Positions 1 to 7,277 of a DNA stretch of 30,692 nt are shown piece by piece. This DNA is from CAYJFD01 sp964369605 (GTDB lineage: Bacteria; Bacteroidota; Bacteroidia; Bacteroidales; UBA932). The DNA lies in assembly GCA_964369605.1 (NCBI GenBank), contig CAYJFD010000025.1, forward strand, positions 1 through 30,692. Direction: 5' to 3'. Below the pieces are notes generated by a model. That model was not told where the DNA came from. It made no database searches and worked only from the letters and a program-made list of their open reading frames with translations. Numbering within the stretch: the stretch's first letter is position 1; the number at the start of each line of letters is the position of its first letter. A program made the translations under genes and the position numbers.

Positions 1-687
1 CACCTCTATTTTATTATCTCCGTGCTCTCTTCTTATCTTGTCAACACTACCAGTTACCACTAGATTTGACTTATGAATAAGTGCGATGTTATCACAAAGT
101 TCTTCAACAGATTCCATATTATGGGTAGATAGAATAATAGTTGAGCCCTGCTCCTTAAGTGCTAATATTTCATTTCTGATTAACTGAGCATTTACTGGGT
201 CAAATCCAGAAAATGGCTCATCTAAGATTAATAATTTTGGCTTATGAAGAATAGTAGTAATAAACTGAACCTTCTGTGCCATACCTTTAGATAGCTCCTC
301 TACCTTCTTATCCCACCAGCTTTCTATTTTAAATTTCTTGAACCATATCATCAGCTCTTTTTTTGCTTGCTGAGAACTCATACCCTTCAGTCTAGCAAAA
401 TACATAGCCTGATCCCCTACTTTCATTTTCTTGTATAAACCCCTCTCCTCAGGTAGATAACCGATTTCATATACAGCATCTGGATGAATAGGCTTACCCT
501 TAAAATTAAGTGTTCCTGAATCAGGTATAGTAATTTGATTGATAATACGAATTAGTGTAGTCTTTCCAGCTCCGTTTGGACCTAATAATCCAAAGATCTG
601 CCCTTGTGGAATATCCAAGGATACAGAATTAAGTGCAGTATATGTACCGAACTTCTTTACGATGTTATTACAAGATATTATGTTCAT
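1..687 (-). CDS. ABC transporter ATP-binding protein, NatA/YhaQ-like (3' end cut by window)
   Basis: This is the ATPase subunit of an ABC transporter, very probably an ABC-2 type (Na+/drug/polymer export) system acting at the inner face of the cytoplasmic membrane. Reading down from the ATG at 687, 229 codons are open to the window edge, so the C-terminus is missing. Visible motifs in order are Walker A GPNGAGKT (residues 36-43), a Q-loop region with LPEERGLY, the signature LSKGMAQ, Walker B LLILDEP followed by the D-loop, and the H-loop STHNM. The EERGLY stretch is typical of the NatA/YhaQ subgroup, whose permease gene normally follows immediately and would lie outside the window. It starts 31 bases after the helix-hairpin-helix gene and probably ends the six-gene unit that begins at 4819. 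The ATPase call is certain. The substrate is unknown. Confidence 0.93.
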   Translation of the reverse strand, partial: MNIISCNNIVKKFGTYTALNSVSLDIPQGQIFGLLGPNGAGKTTLIRIINQITIPDSGTLNFKGKPIHPDAVYEIGYLPEERGLYKKMKVGDQAMYFARLKGMSSQQAKKELMIWFKKFKIESWWDKKVEELSKGMAQKVQFITTILHKPKLLILDEPFSGFDPVNAQLIRNEILALKEQGSTIILSTHNMESVEELCDNIALIHKSNLVVTGSVDKIRREHGDNKIEV

Positions 688-690
688 TTT

Positions 691-702
691 TCAAAATTTT
701 GA
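691..702. repeat. 12-bp perfect palindrome just upstream of the ABC ATPase gene
   Basis: TCAAAATTTTGA is self-complementary and sits 3 bases before the ATPase start codon, in the only gap (30 bases) near the end of this operon. It could be an operator, but a 12-base AT-rich palindrome can arise by chance. It has no T-tract or hairpin loop and so is not a terminator. Confidence 0.25.
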
Positions 703-717
703 GCGCTAAGTTAATCA

Positions 718-1506
718 TTATTTTCCATAAAGAGATAGGCAACGAGCTTTTTCTTCGTTAATAATCCCATTCTTAAGTAACTTTTTTATACTTATTTCTT
801 CCTGAGGATAAGTTTCCCTATACCTAACTATGCCTTTCGCAGAAAACTTACCTATATAAGGATGTAAAGACAATGAATCAAGAGGCATATTTCTATAATC
901 TATCTTCCTAATAGTCGAAGAATCAATATAGATATACGGTAAGAGCTGTTCGAAACGTACACTATCCATTCCCCAAATCTCAAGCAGCTGATATACAGAA
1001 CCGAAACTACCACCCAAGCTCGAACGATACTCTAAAATTCGACTTGCATAATACCCCCCTATACCGTAGAGTTTAACCAAAGAAGCACTATCCGCCCGAT
1101 TCAACTCTAACCTTAATGGCTTTTGTCTTTGATAAGGCCTATAATCTGCCCCTGCTCCTATATTAATATGAGGCTCTTCATCCTGAAGAGCAATGTCAGA
1201 ACTTGCATCCTTAACTCTAGGTGCTTCTCGTGTGGTCGCTACCGGGACACTACTATCCCTGCGACTTGGAAACTGCGTTTCGCTATGTGTATTTGCTTGC
1301 GCATTTACTTGCGAAGGAGTGAGATAAAGAGAATCCGCCACATAAGAATGATCGCTCTTATGATAATCAGAATAACGGAATCCACGTTCAATTATTTTAT
1401 CTATAAAAAAAAATAACTGTACAGCTAATAGAATGAAAATCTGTACTATTATAGCTACGCTAATAAATCTAATTAGCCTCTTGCCTATCTTCTCTCTTCT
1501 GCGCAT
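718..1506 (-). CDS. Membrane-anchored helix-hairpin-helix (ComEA-like) protein
   Basis: A 262-residue protein predicted to bind DNA through helix-hairpin-helix (HhH) folds while held at the membrane. Residues 1-12 are basic and 13-34 form one hydrophobic segment. A linker of about 95 residues is low in hydrophobics. Residues 134-192 carry a ComEA-type HhH pair (LNRAD start, LYGIGGYYASRI turn) and 201-258 a second, weaker HhH pair (PYIGKFSAKGI turn). ComEA-like proteins take part in DNA uptake in competent bacteria. Many Bacteroidota carry such multi-HhH proteins with no demonstrated role, so uptake is only an inference here. The start lies inside rsmI (38-base overlap). It is the only ATG that keeps the membrane segment, so the overlap looks real and suggests translational coupling. 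Confidence 0.8.
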   Translation of the reverse strand: MRRREKIGKRLIRFISVAIIVQIFILLAVQLFFFIDKIIERGFRYSDYHKSDHSYVADSLYLTPSQVNAQANTHSETQFPSRRDSSVPVATTREAPRVKDASSDIALQDEEPHINIGAGADYRPYQRQKPLRLELNRADSASLVKLYGIGGYYASRILEYRSSLGGSFGSVYQLLEIWGMDSVRFEQLLPYIYIDSSTIRKIDYRNMPLDSLSLHPYIGKFSAKGIVRYRETYPQEEISIKKLLKNGIINEEKARCLSLYGK

Positions 1507-2176
1507 AATCTCCCCCCTCTACTATAATAACTATCTCTCCTTTAGGCTCGTGAGCCTGATAATAATCAGCTAATTCGAGTAAAGTTCCCCTCTTTGTTTC
1601 TTCAAACATTTTACTTATTTCCCTTGAAACTGAGGCCCTTCTACCCTCTCCTAAATACTCTGCTAACTGCCTTAGTGTTTTCACCAAACGATACGGTGAC
1701 TCATATAAAATCATCGTTGCCACTTGGGTCGCTAACTCCTTCAACTTAGTTTGTCTTCCTTTCTTAATTGGTAAAAAACCCTCAAAAATAAAAGACGTAC
1801 TAGGCAAAGCTGAATTAACTAATGCTGGAACAAATGCTGTTGCTCCTGGCAGAGTTTCGACCTTTATCCCAGCATCAACACAGGCCCTAACTAAATAAAA
1901 GCCTGGATCTGAGATACCTGGAGTACCAGCGTCTGAAATTAAAGCAATATTTGCACCTGCTGCTAATTTATCACAAATTCGGGAACTAGTTTTATGTTCA
2001 TTAAACTTATGATGTGACTCCATAGGAGTCGTAATTTCATATTTTTTTAAAAGGAATGAACTAGTACGAGTATCCTCTGCCAGAATAAGATCCACAGATT
2101 TTAACACTGAAATAGCTCTAAAAGTTATATCCTCAAGATTTCCTATCGGAGTAGGTACTACGTATAAAATTCCCAT
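1469..2176 (-). CDS. rsmI: 16S rRNA (cytidine(1402)-2'-O)-methyltransferase RsmI
   Basis: RsmI uses S-adenosylmethionine to methylate the ribose 2'-OH of C1402 in the 16S rRNA decoding centre. The 235-residue protein shows the TP methylase (SAM-dependent tetrapyrrole methylase fold) signatures: PTPIGN at residues 8-13, AEDTR near 33-37, the glycine-rich SDAGTPGISDPG at 81-92, and PGATAFVPAL followed by the FEGFLP segment. It is slightly shorter than the E. coli enzyme and matches the short form I associate with Bacteroidota. It starts one base after the stop of the upstream coiled-coil gene and its end overlaps the HhH gene by 38 bases, so it sits mid-operon. Family assignment is very secure. 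Confidence 0.96.
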   Translation of the reverse strand: MGILYVVPTPIGNLEDITFRAISVLKSVDLILAEDTRTSSFLLKKYEITTPMESHHKFNEHKTSSRICDKLAAGANIALISDAGTPGISDPGFYLVRACVDAGIKVETLPGATAFVPALVNSALPSTSFIFEGFLPIKKGRQTKLKELATQVATMILYESPYRLVKTLRQLAEYLGEGRRASVSREISKMFEETKRGTLLELADYYQAHEPKGEIVIIVEGGDYAQKREDRQEAN

Positions 2177-2177
2177 A

Positions 2178-2864
2178 TTAAATAAATTTTCTTCTAACTA
2201 TCATATAAAAACGATAAACTGTATCCGAACTCTCATCCCAGTCAAAAGCACGTCTAAGATAATATACCACTTCTTCAAAAGATGGAAGCTCTTCAATACT
2301 AGAAATACTCAATTCATATTGATCATCATCATCATCAAATAACTCACGAATAAATAATGATTTATCATTTATCGAAATAGCCTTACATATAGAATCGATG
2401 CTAAATCCAGNNNNNNNNNNNNNNNNNNNNNNNNNNNNNNNNNNNNNNNNNNNNNNNNNNNACCATAGTGGCTTTACTGTATCGTATCCATCATCGCCAA
2501 AAGTAATATTAAAATCATTATCAAATCTCGTTATCTCTTTTTCTTGTTCACTTACTGGCTTATCAATAATTGGATTTAGAGGCGTCAGTTTTATCTCTGA
2601 ATTAGTACTAATTTCTTCGAAATCTATTGCAGGTTCTTTAGTATCAATACTTATTTCTTCTAAAATAGGTTGAACTACTTCAGCTGAGTGCTTCTTCTCC
2701 ATACCGTTATGATTTGAGTTGGAAAGCGTACTTATTTGCTGTTTTAGATCTGAAATCTCCCTAGATAAGGTTGCTTGTTGTTTTCTTAATCTTTCAATTT
2801 CTTCTATTAATATAGACAAAGTAGTATCCATACTACTTCTTATTTCCTTAGAAAAGTCCTTCAT
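2178..2864 (-). CDS. Conserved hypothetical coiled-coil protein, interrupted by an assembly gap
   Basis: I do not know a function for this protein. About 228 residues if the gap length is right. Residues 10-50 form a heptad-like, Lys/Glu/Gln-rich coiled coil. Residues 55-130 are acidic and low in complexity, probably disordered. Residues 135-152 are unknown because 51 bases are Ns. After the gap comes a compact C-terminal domain containing SICKAISINDKSLFIRELF and then an acidic DDDDD stretch and a FEEVVYYLRRAFDWD motif. From memory, this 'INDK-FIRELF ... FDW' C-terminal domain recurs in uncharacterised Bacteroidales proteins. There is no signal peptide or membrane segment, so it is probably cytoplasmic. 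It lies between the TapB-like gene (7-base gap) and rsmI (1-base gap) in one operon. Confidence 0.75.
   Translation of the reverse strand: MKDFSKEIRSSMDTTLSILIEEIERLRKQQATLSREISDLKQQISTLSNSNHNGMEKKHSAEVVQPILEEISIDTKEPAIDFEEISTNSEIKLTPLNPIIDKPVSEQEKEITRFDNDFNITFGDDGYDTVKPLWXXXXXXXXXXXXXXXXXXGFSIDSICKAISINDKSLFIRELFDDDDDQYELSISSIEELPSFEEVVYYLRRAFDWDESSDTVYRFYMIVRRKFI
2411..2461. other. Assembly gap of 51 Ns
   Basis: Fifty-one undetermined bases lie inside the coiled-coil gene. The reading frame is open on both sides and in phase across the gap, since 51 is a multiple of three. That fits either a correctly sized gap or chance. Sequence immediately before the conserved C-terminal domain is missing. 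Confidence 0.99.
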
Positions 2865-2871
2865 TATTAAG

Positions 2872-3561
2872 CTAGTTATTAGGGATGTGTACTTGAGTAA
2901 GAGTATGTACTCTTATAAGTTTATTATTCTTATCGTAAATTTCTTGTCTGACACAGCCAATACCTAAGACCAACCAATTAGTAATGTAGTTTTTACTTGT
3001 AAAGCCTAGAACCTTTGAGGTCTGTGTCTCAGTAAGTTTATATGCATTGAATGTACCTGCAGGAGTCGTGATCTGCTCCATCCCCACAAAAGTACGATCT
3101 ATCACTCTCATTTTAGTTCTTATTCCACCTACTTTCACACCTATATAATTATCAGGAATAGTTGTATTTGGAATACTTAAATCTGCTGGTACTGAAGCAG
3201 CATCGCCTTTTGACATATACTTCTGACTCTCTCTCGCCTTGAAAAGATCATCTAATATCGCCTCTTTCTTTCCATTATTAGTTTCAACTAACATACTGAA
3301 CTCATTATTGTTGTCATCAAAAACAGGTTCATTATTCTCATTAAAGAAATTATATATAATTACGACTTCTCCATTTCCATCTACTAGATCAACGCTTTTT
3401 GTATGCGATATATAAGAACCAAAAAGCTCATTATTCTGATCGTCTATTCTATAACTTAACTTTGTCCCAGGTGTTAATGGGTAGAAAAATTCTTGCGCTT
3501 TTAGATGTAACGGAAGTAGTAACACAAGAAATACTAAAATGTACTTAATTATTGTTTTCAT
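2872..3561 (-). CDS. Secreted TapB/DUF3108-like protein
   Basis: A 229-residue exported protein of unknown function. Residues 1-22 are a classic signal peptide (basic start, hydrophobic core, cleavage probably after LKA), which places it in the periplasm or outside the cell. The mature part begins FFYPLTPGTKLSYR, a pattern I associate with TapB/DUF3108-like beta-sheet proteins. It later carries the typical TPAGTFNAYKL stretch and a YITNWLVLGIGCVRQEIYD segment, where a conversion factor-like beta barrel is completed. Its start codon lies 17 bases inside the end of the upstream CNNM/CBS gene, so the two are co-transcribed and probably coupled. The family call comes from motif memory. A general DUF3108 relative is the main alternative. 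Confidence 0.7.
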   Translation of the reverse strand: MKTIIKYILVFLVLLLPLHLKAQEFFYPLTPGTKLSYRIDDQNNELFGSYISHTKSVDLVDGNGEVVIIYNFFNENNEPVFDDNNNEFSMLVETNNGKKEAILDDLFKARESQKYMSKGDAASVPADLSIPNTTIPDNYIGVKVGGIRTKMRVIDRTFVGMEQITTPAGTFNAYKLTETQTSKVLGFTSKNYITNWLVLGIGCVRQEIYDKNNKLIRVHTLTQVHIPNN

Positions 3562-4819
3562 ATTTTACTAATATTTTATCTATCCTTGCTCCATCCATAT
3601 CTACGATTTCAAATAGGAAACCACCCCATTTTACACTTTCGCCTGTAGTAGGTATATGACCTAGTAATTCCAGAATAAGTCCTCCTACAGTATTATGTTC
3701 GTTATCTTGATATAGATCCTCTTTTTCAAAGTGTGCTAAAAAATCATAAAATAAGCATTGGCCATCAACAAACCAACCATCTCCTTCAGTTCTAGGGATA
3801 ATATCTAATTCTTCGTCAGAATATGATATCGAACCGACTAGTCCCATAAGTATATCCTTATAAGTAACTATTCCTTGAGTTATTCCAAATTCATCACATA
3901 TAAGTCCATAATGTAGCTGTTGACTTTTCATTTCTTCAAGCACCTTGTACACATCCATATTCTCATAGAAATAGTGTGCAGGTTTAATATAGTTACTTAA
4001 TTCAAAGTTTTCTTTTTGGAGAGTTCCAAATAAGTCTTTCATATAAACCACCCCTACTACTTCATCTAAACTTCCATCTCCTACTGGATAAACTTCATAG
4101 ATATCATCTTGGATTAACTCTAAGATCTCACTTGATGCCATATCCTTATCAATCCATATTACCTCATTACGTGCCGTCATAATAGATTCTATCTTTCTGT
4201 CACCTAAAGAGAAGCCTCTCTCTACTATATCTTGCTCTACATCTTGAACTTCGCCATCTTCATAGCCCTCTGCTATCATAGACTTTATCTCATCTTCTGT
4301 GACCTTTGCATCTTCTCCTTTAATTCCTAATAGATTTACAAAGGCATCGGTCGTTATGCTTAATAGCCACACAAATGGCTTAGCTATCCACGATAAGAAA
4401 AGCATAGGACTAGACATTCCCATAGAGATACTTTCAGCAGAACTCATACCTATTCTCTTAGGAATTATTTCGCCAAAAACAATAGTGACAAAGGTAACTG
4501 TAACTACTATGATTCCTTGAGCTAAGGTATAAGCATATTCTGCACTCATTCCTACCTTAACTAAAAAGTCACCAAATTCTTCTGAGACAGTAGCCCCAGA
4601 ATAAAGACCTGTTAGAATTCCAACTAATGTAATGCCTATTTGAACTGTGGACAAGAATCTATTTGGGGATTCAATTAATTTAAGTGTAAGTTTTGCTGTC
4701 TTACTCCCCTTTTTGGCCTTTGATAATATCGCTGATTTCCTAGCAGAAACTAAAGCCATCTCACTCATAGAGAAGATCGCATTTAGGAAAATCAAAGCCA
4801 AAATTATAAGTATTTCCAT
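3545..4819 (-). CDS. Hemolysin-family CNNM/CBS-domain membrane protein (HlyC/CorC/TlyC type)
   Basis: This 424-residue protein has the full architecture of the CNNM/CorC family: an N-terminal DUF21/CNNM membrane domain with four hydrophobic segments (about residues 1-170), a pair of CBS domains (about 200-325, with IMTARNEVIWID and IVTYKDILMGLVG) and a C-terminal CorC_HlyC domain (about 340-420, containing TVGGLILELLGHIP). Members act at the cytoplasmic membrane and have been linked to Mg2+/Co2+ efflux. The old 'hemolysin' name is misleading. Hydrophobic stretches begin at the first residue and a promoter-like element ends 4 bases before the ATG, which supports this start. It opens the operon that runs down to the ABC ATPase gene. 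Confidence 0.9.
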   Translation of the reverse strand: MEILIILALIFLNAIFSMSEMALVSARKSAILSKAKKGSKTAKLTLKLIESPNRFLSTVQIGITLVGILTGLYSGATVSEEFGDFLVKVGMSAEYAYTLAQGIIVVTVTFVTIVFGEIIPKRIGMSSAESISMGMSSPMLFLSWIAKPFVWLLSITTDAFVNLLGIKGEDAKVTEDEIKSMIAEGYEDGEVQDVEQDIVERGFSLGDRKIESIMTARNEVIWIDKDMASSEILELIQDDIYEVYPVGDGSLDEVVGVVYMKDLFGTLQKENFELSNYIKPAHYFYENMDVYKVLEEMKSQQLHYGLICDEFGITQGIVTYKDILMGLVGSISYSDEELDIIPRTEGDGWFVDGQCLFYDFLAHFEKEDLYQDNEHNTVGGLILELLGHIPTTGESVKWGGFLFEIVDMDGARIDKILVKYENNN

Positions 4820-4823
4820 AGTA

Positions 4824-4831
4824 CAAATATA
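4824..4831 (-). promoter_or_regulatory. Bacteroidota -7 box (TATATTTG) for the CNNM/CBS operon
   Basis: On the minus strand this reads TATATTTG, matching TAnnTTTG. It ends 4 bases before the start codon at 4819, which implies a leaderless or nearly leaderless mRNA. No exact TTTG -33 box is found at the usual 19-21 base spacing, only an AT-rich TTTTA. Confidence 0.45.
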
Positions 4832-4845
4832 TTATTTTTTTTTGA

Positions 4846-5175
4846 CTATCTTATAAAATGTGGCATATCTTCAGGTATTTCAATAGAATACTCTATCATA
4901 CCTGCGACTACTCCATCTTTACGCCAAACTGTTTGGTATACTATCTTCTTCTTGCCATTTTTTGAGATGGTATAGGTGTTGGATCCACCTGTTTTTATCA
5001 TTTCTTGTATATGTTCCCAAGAAGCAGGTTTATGACAATCTTTTAGATTCTGACCTATCAATTTATCACTTCCTTGAGCAAAAATCTCCTTAGACTTATC
5101 GTTCATATACAAAATGTTACCGTCTGTATCACAGACGGTAACAACATGATTTAACTCTTTTGAGAAATCGAACAT
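4846..5175 (-). CDS. Stand-alone PAS-domain protein
   Basis: A 109-residue soluble protein that is essentially one PAS domain and nothing else. It shows the PAS opening (VTVCDTDGNILYMND, about residues 12-26), the central GQNLKDCHKP with Cys47-His48, and the C-terminal strands ending in a MPHFIR tail. The CH-x-P motif resembles that of PAS domains attached to DUF438 proteins, and the MPHF-R tail is one I recall from other short PAS proteins in anaerobes. There is no kinase, cyclase or helix-turn-helix domain, so any output must go through a partner. It starts one base after the dsbD-like stop, so it is probably translated from the same message. A ligand or redox role is inference. Confidence 0.82.
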   Translation of the reverse strand: MFDFSKELNHVVTVCDTDGNILYMNDKSKEIFAQGSDKLIGQNLKDCHKPASWEHIQEMIKTGGSNTYTISKNGKKKIVYQTVWRKDGVVAGMIEYSIEIPEDMPHFIR

Positions 5176-5176
5176 A

Positions 5177-7210
5177 TTATAAATTATTCTTTCCTGTTCT
5201 TAAAAATTCTGCAAATTCAGAGACATTTAAATTATAACCTCTTGATGGCGCTAGCTGTTCTTCAGTCTCAGGGTTAATTATTGCGTAATATGGTTGAGCA
5301 TTTACTCTGAAACGTTGAGCTGCGAAATGCGAGTTAATACGTCCTAACTGCTTTAGTGTTTTACCATCTTCAGTTATTACCCAATCCTCTTCAGCTACCT
5401 TTGTTTTATCATCAGCATAAAGAGCTACTATAATAAAGTCATTATTTAGCATATTTAGAACCTCAGGGTCTGACCATACATTTTCTTCCATAGCTCTACA
5501 ATTCACACAACCATGACCTGTAAAATCAATGAATAATGGCTTTCCTTGCTTTTTTGCTGCCTCTACAGCCTCTTCATAATCGAAGTAACCATTTAGGTTA
5601 TGAGGTAGGTGAAGGAAATCGCTATATTTTGCTGGCTTATCCATAGAGTTTGTCTGTGCTGGAGCTGCAAAACCTGTTGTTGGTATTACAAAGTCTTGAC
5701 TAGCCATAGGAGGCATATATCCTGATAAAGCTTTTAATGGAGCACCGAACATTCCTGGTATCATATATACAACGAAAGTAAACGATAAAATAGCTAATGC
5801 TAGTCTTCCTACGCTAATATATTTTACTGGTGAATCAAACTTGAATGTTAGCTTGCCTAGTAAATATAAACCTAGTAATGTGAAACATACGATCCATATA
5901 GCTAAGTAAACCTCTCTATCTAATAGACCCCAGTGATAAGTTTGGTCTGCAACGCTTAAGAATTTGAAACCAAGAGCTACCTCGATAAATCCAAGAACTA
6001 CTTTTACTGAATTTAACCAGCCTCCTGACTTAGGAAGATTCTTAAGTAGAGATGGTGCAAATGCGAATACAGTGAAAGGTAGAGCAAATGCGATAGAGAA
6101 TACAAGCATAGTTATGATTGGTTCAAATACTTGACCTCCTTGTGTTGATTTAATAAGAACTGTTCCAACGATAGGACCTGTACAAGAGAAAGATACTAAT
6201 ACAAGAGTAAGAGCCATAAAGAATACTCCCATAAGGCCACCCTTGTTAGATTTTTCATCTGATCTATTTACTAACTTACTAGGAAGAACTATCTCGAATG
6301 CACCGAAGAATGATGCTGCGAATACCATAAATATTATAAAGAATATTAAGTTTGGAACCCAGTGTGTAGCTATGAAGTTAAAGATATCAGCTGTTACTGA
6401 TTCTCCACCTGCTAACCAAGTTACAAAAATAATGATAGCGATAGGTAGTGTATATAGGGCTACAATACAAATTCCAAAGAAAGCTGCTAAAAGTTTACCT
6501 TTTGCATTACCTGTTTTACCTGATTCTTCAGCACTTTGATTTTGCTTTAGGAAGAATGATACTGTCATAGGCACCATAGGGAATACACAAGGCGTAAGTA
6601 ACATAGCAAATCCCCATAAGAATGCTTCGATAAGAATAGCCCAAAGTGTGCCATTATCTTCTGATACAGGTGCAGCTTCTTCTAGTACTGGCGCTTCCTC
6701 TATTTTAGGAAGAACAGAACCGTCTCCAGTGAAGCCCATTTTGAAGTATTCTTCTGGTGGACTAACACACATTCCTGACTCCATACAAGCCTGCCAAGAA
6801 ATCATTGATTCTACTGCTGCTTTATTTATATCGGTTACTTTTACCTTTTGAGCTATTACAGCTGGTGAATAAACTTTACCTATCTCTATTTCGAAGATAT
6901 CATCATAATATTTCTTCACCTTGCTTTTAAAGTAAGGTTTTCCTTCTAGAGTAACATACTCAGTAAGTGGTGTTACTGTAAGAACTGTTGGAAGTGGACC
7001 ATAGTCATGAACTACGTCATCATAAATATACCAACCACTTTCGATGGTAGCTGTTAATAATACTTCATAGGTAGTATCATCGATTTTTTCGAATGTACTT
7101 TTCCAAGTTACTGGGTTCATCATCATATTGTCCTGCGCCTTTACGCTAGTAGAGGCTACAAACAATGAGATGATTGCTAATAGTACTAAAGATATTTTTT
7201 TCATATACAT
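5177..7210 (-). CDS. dsbD: Protein-disulfide reductase, DsbD family
   Basis: DsbD moves electrons from cytoplasmic thioredoxin across the membrane to periplasmic thiol proteins. This 677-residue protein has a signal peptide (1-25), an N-terminal DsbD-alpha domain with Cys142 and Cys148, a CcdA-like membrane core of about eight helices carrying the paired cysteines Cys208 (TPCVFP) and Cys343 (FSCTGP), and a C-terminal thioredoxin domain with Cys568-Val-Asn-Cys571. All six expected redox cysteines are present, so it should be functional. M1 (7210) and M3 (7204) are both possible starts, and M3 gives the more typical signal peptide MKKISLV. It has its own promoter with both boxes and is followed one base later by the PAS gene. 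Confidence 0.93.
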   Translation of the reverse strand: MYMKKISLVLLAIISLFVASTSVKAQDNMMMNPVTWKSTFEKIDDTTYEVLLTATIESGWYIYDDVVHDYGPLPTVLTVTPLTEYVTLEGKPYFKSKVKKYYDDIFEIEIGKVYSPAVIAQKVKVTDINKAAVESMISWQACMESGMCVSPPEEYFKMGFTGDGSVLPKIEEAPVLEEAAPVSEDNGTLWAILIEAFLWGFAMLLTPCVFPMVPMTVSFFLKQNQSAEESGKTGNAKGKLLAAFFGICIVALYTLPIAIIIFVTWLAGGESVTADIFNFIATHWVPNLIFFIIFMVFAASFFGAFEIVLPSKLVNRSDEKSNKGGLMGVFFMALTLVLVSFSCTGPIVGTVLIKSTQGGQVFEPIITMLVFSIAFALPFTVFAFAPSLLKNLPKSGGWLNSVKVVLGFIEVALGFKFLSVADQTYHWGLLDREVYLAIWIVCFTLLGLYLLGKLTFKFDSPVKYISVGRLALAILSFTFVVYMIPGMFGAPLKALSGYMPPMASQDFVIPTTGFAAPAQTNSMDKPAKYSDFLHLPHNLNGYFDYEEAVEAAKKQGKPLFIDFTGHGCVNCRAMEENVWSDPEVLNMLNNDFIIVALYADDKTKVAEEDWVITEDGKTLKQLGRINSHFAAQRFRVNAQPYYAIINPETEEQLAPSRGYNLNVSEFAEFLRTGKNNL

Positions 7211-7244
7211 ATAATTATAATATTATTTTGCTTTGAATAGCTTA

Positions 7245-7275
7245 CAAAGATAGATGTTTTACCTTATGATGCAAA
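7245..7275 (-). promoter_or_regulatory. Promoter of dsbD (TTTG-N19-TATCTTTG)
   Basis: On the minus strand a TTTG (7272-7275) is followed after 19 bases by TATCTTTG (7245-7252), matching both Bacteroidota consensus boxes at the usual spacing. The -7 box ends 34 bases before the upstream dsbD start codon. The -33 box lies just outside the 3' end of the DPP IV gene. Confidence 0.65.
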
Positions 7276-7277
7276 AA

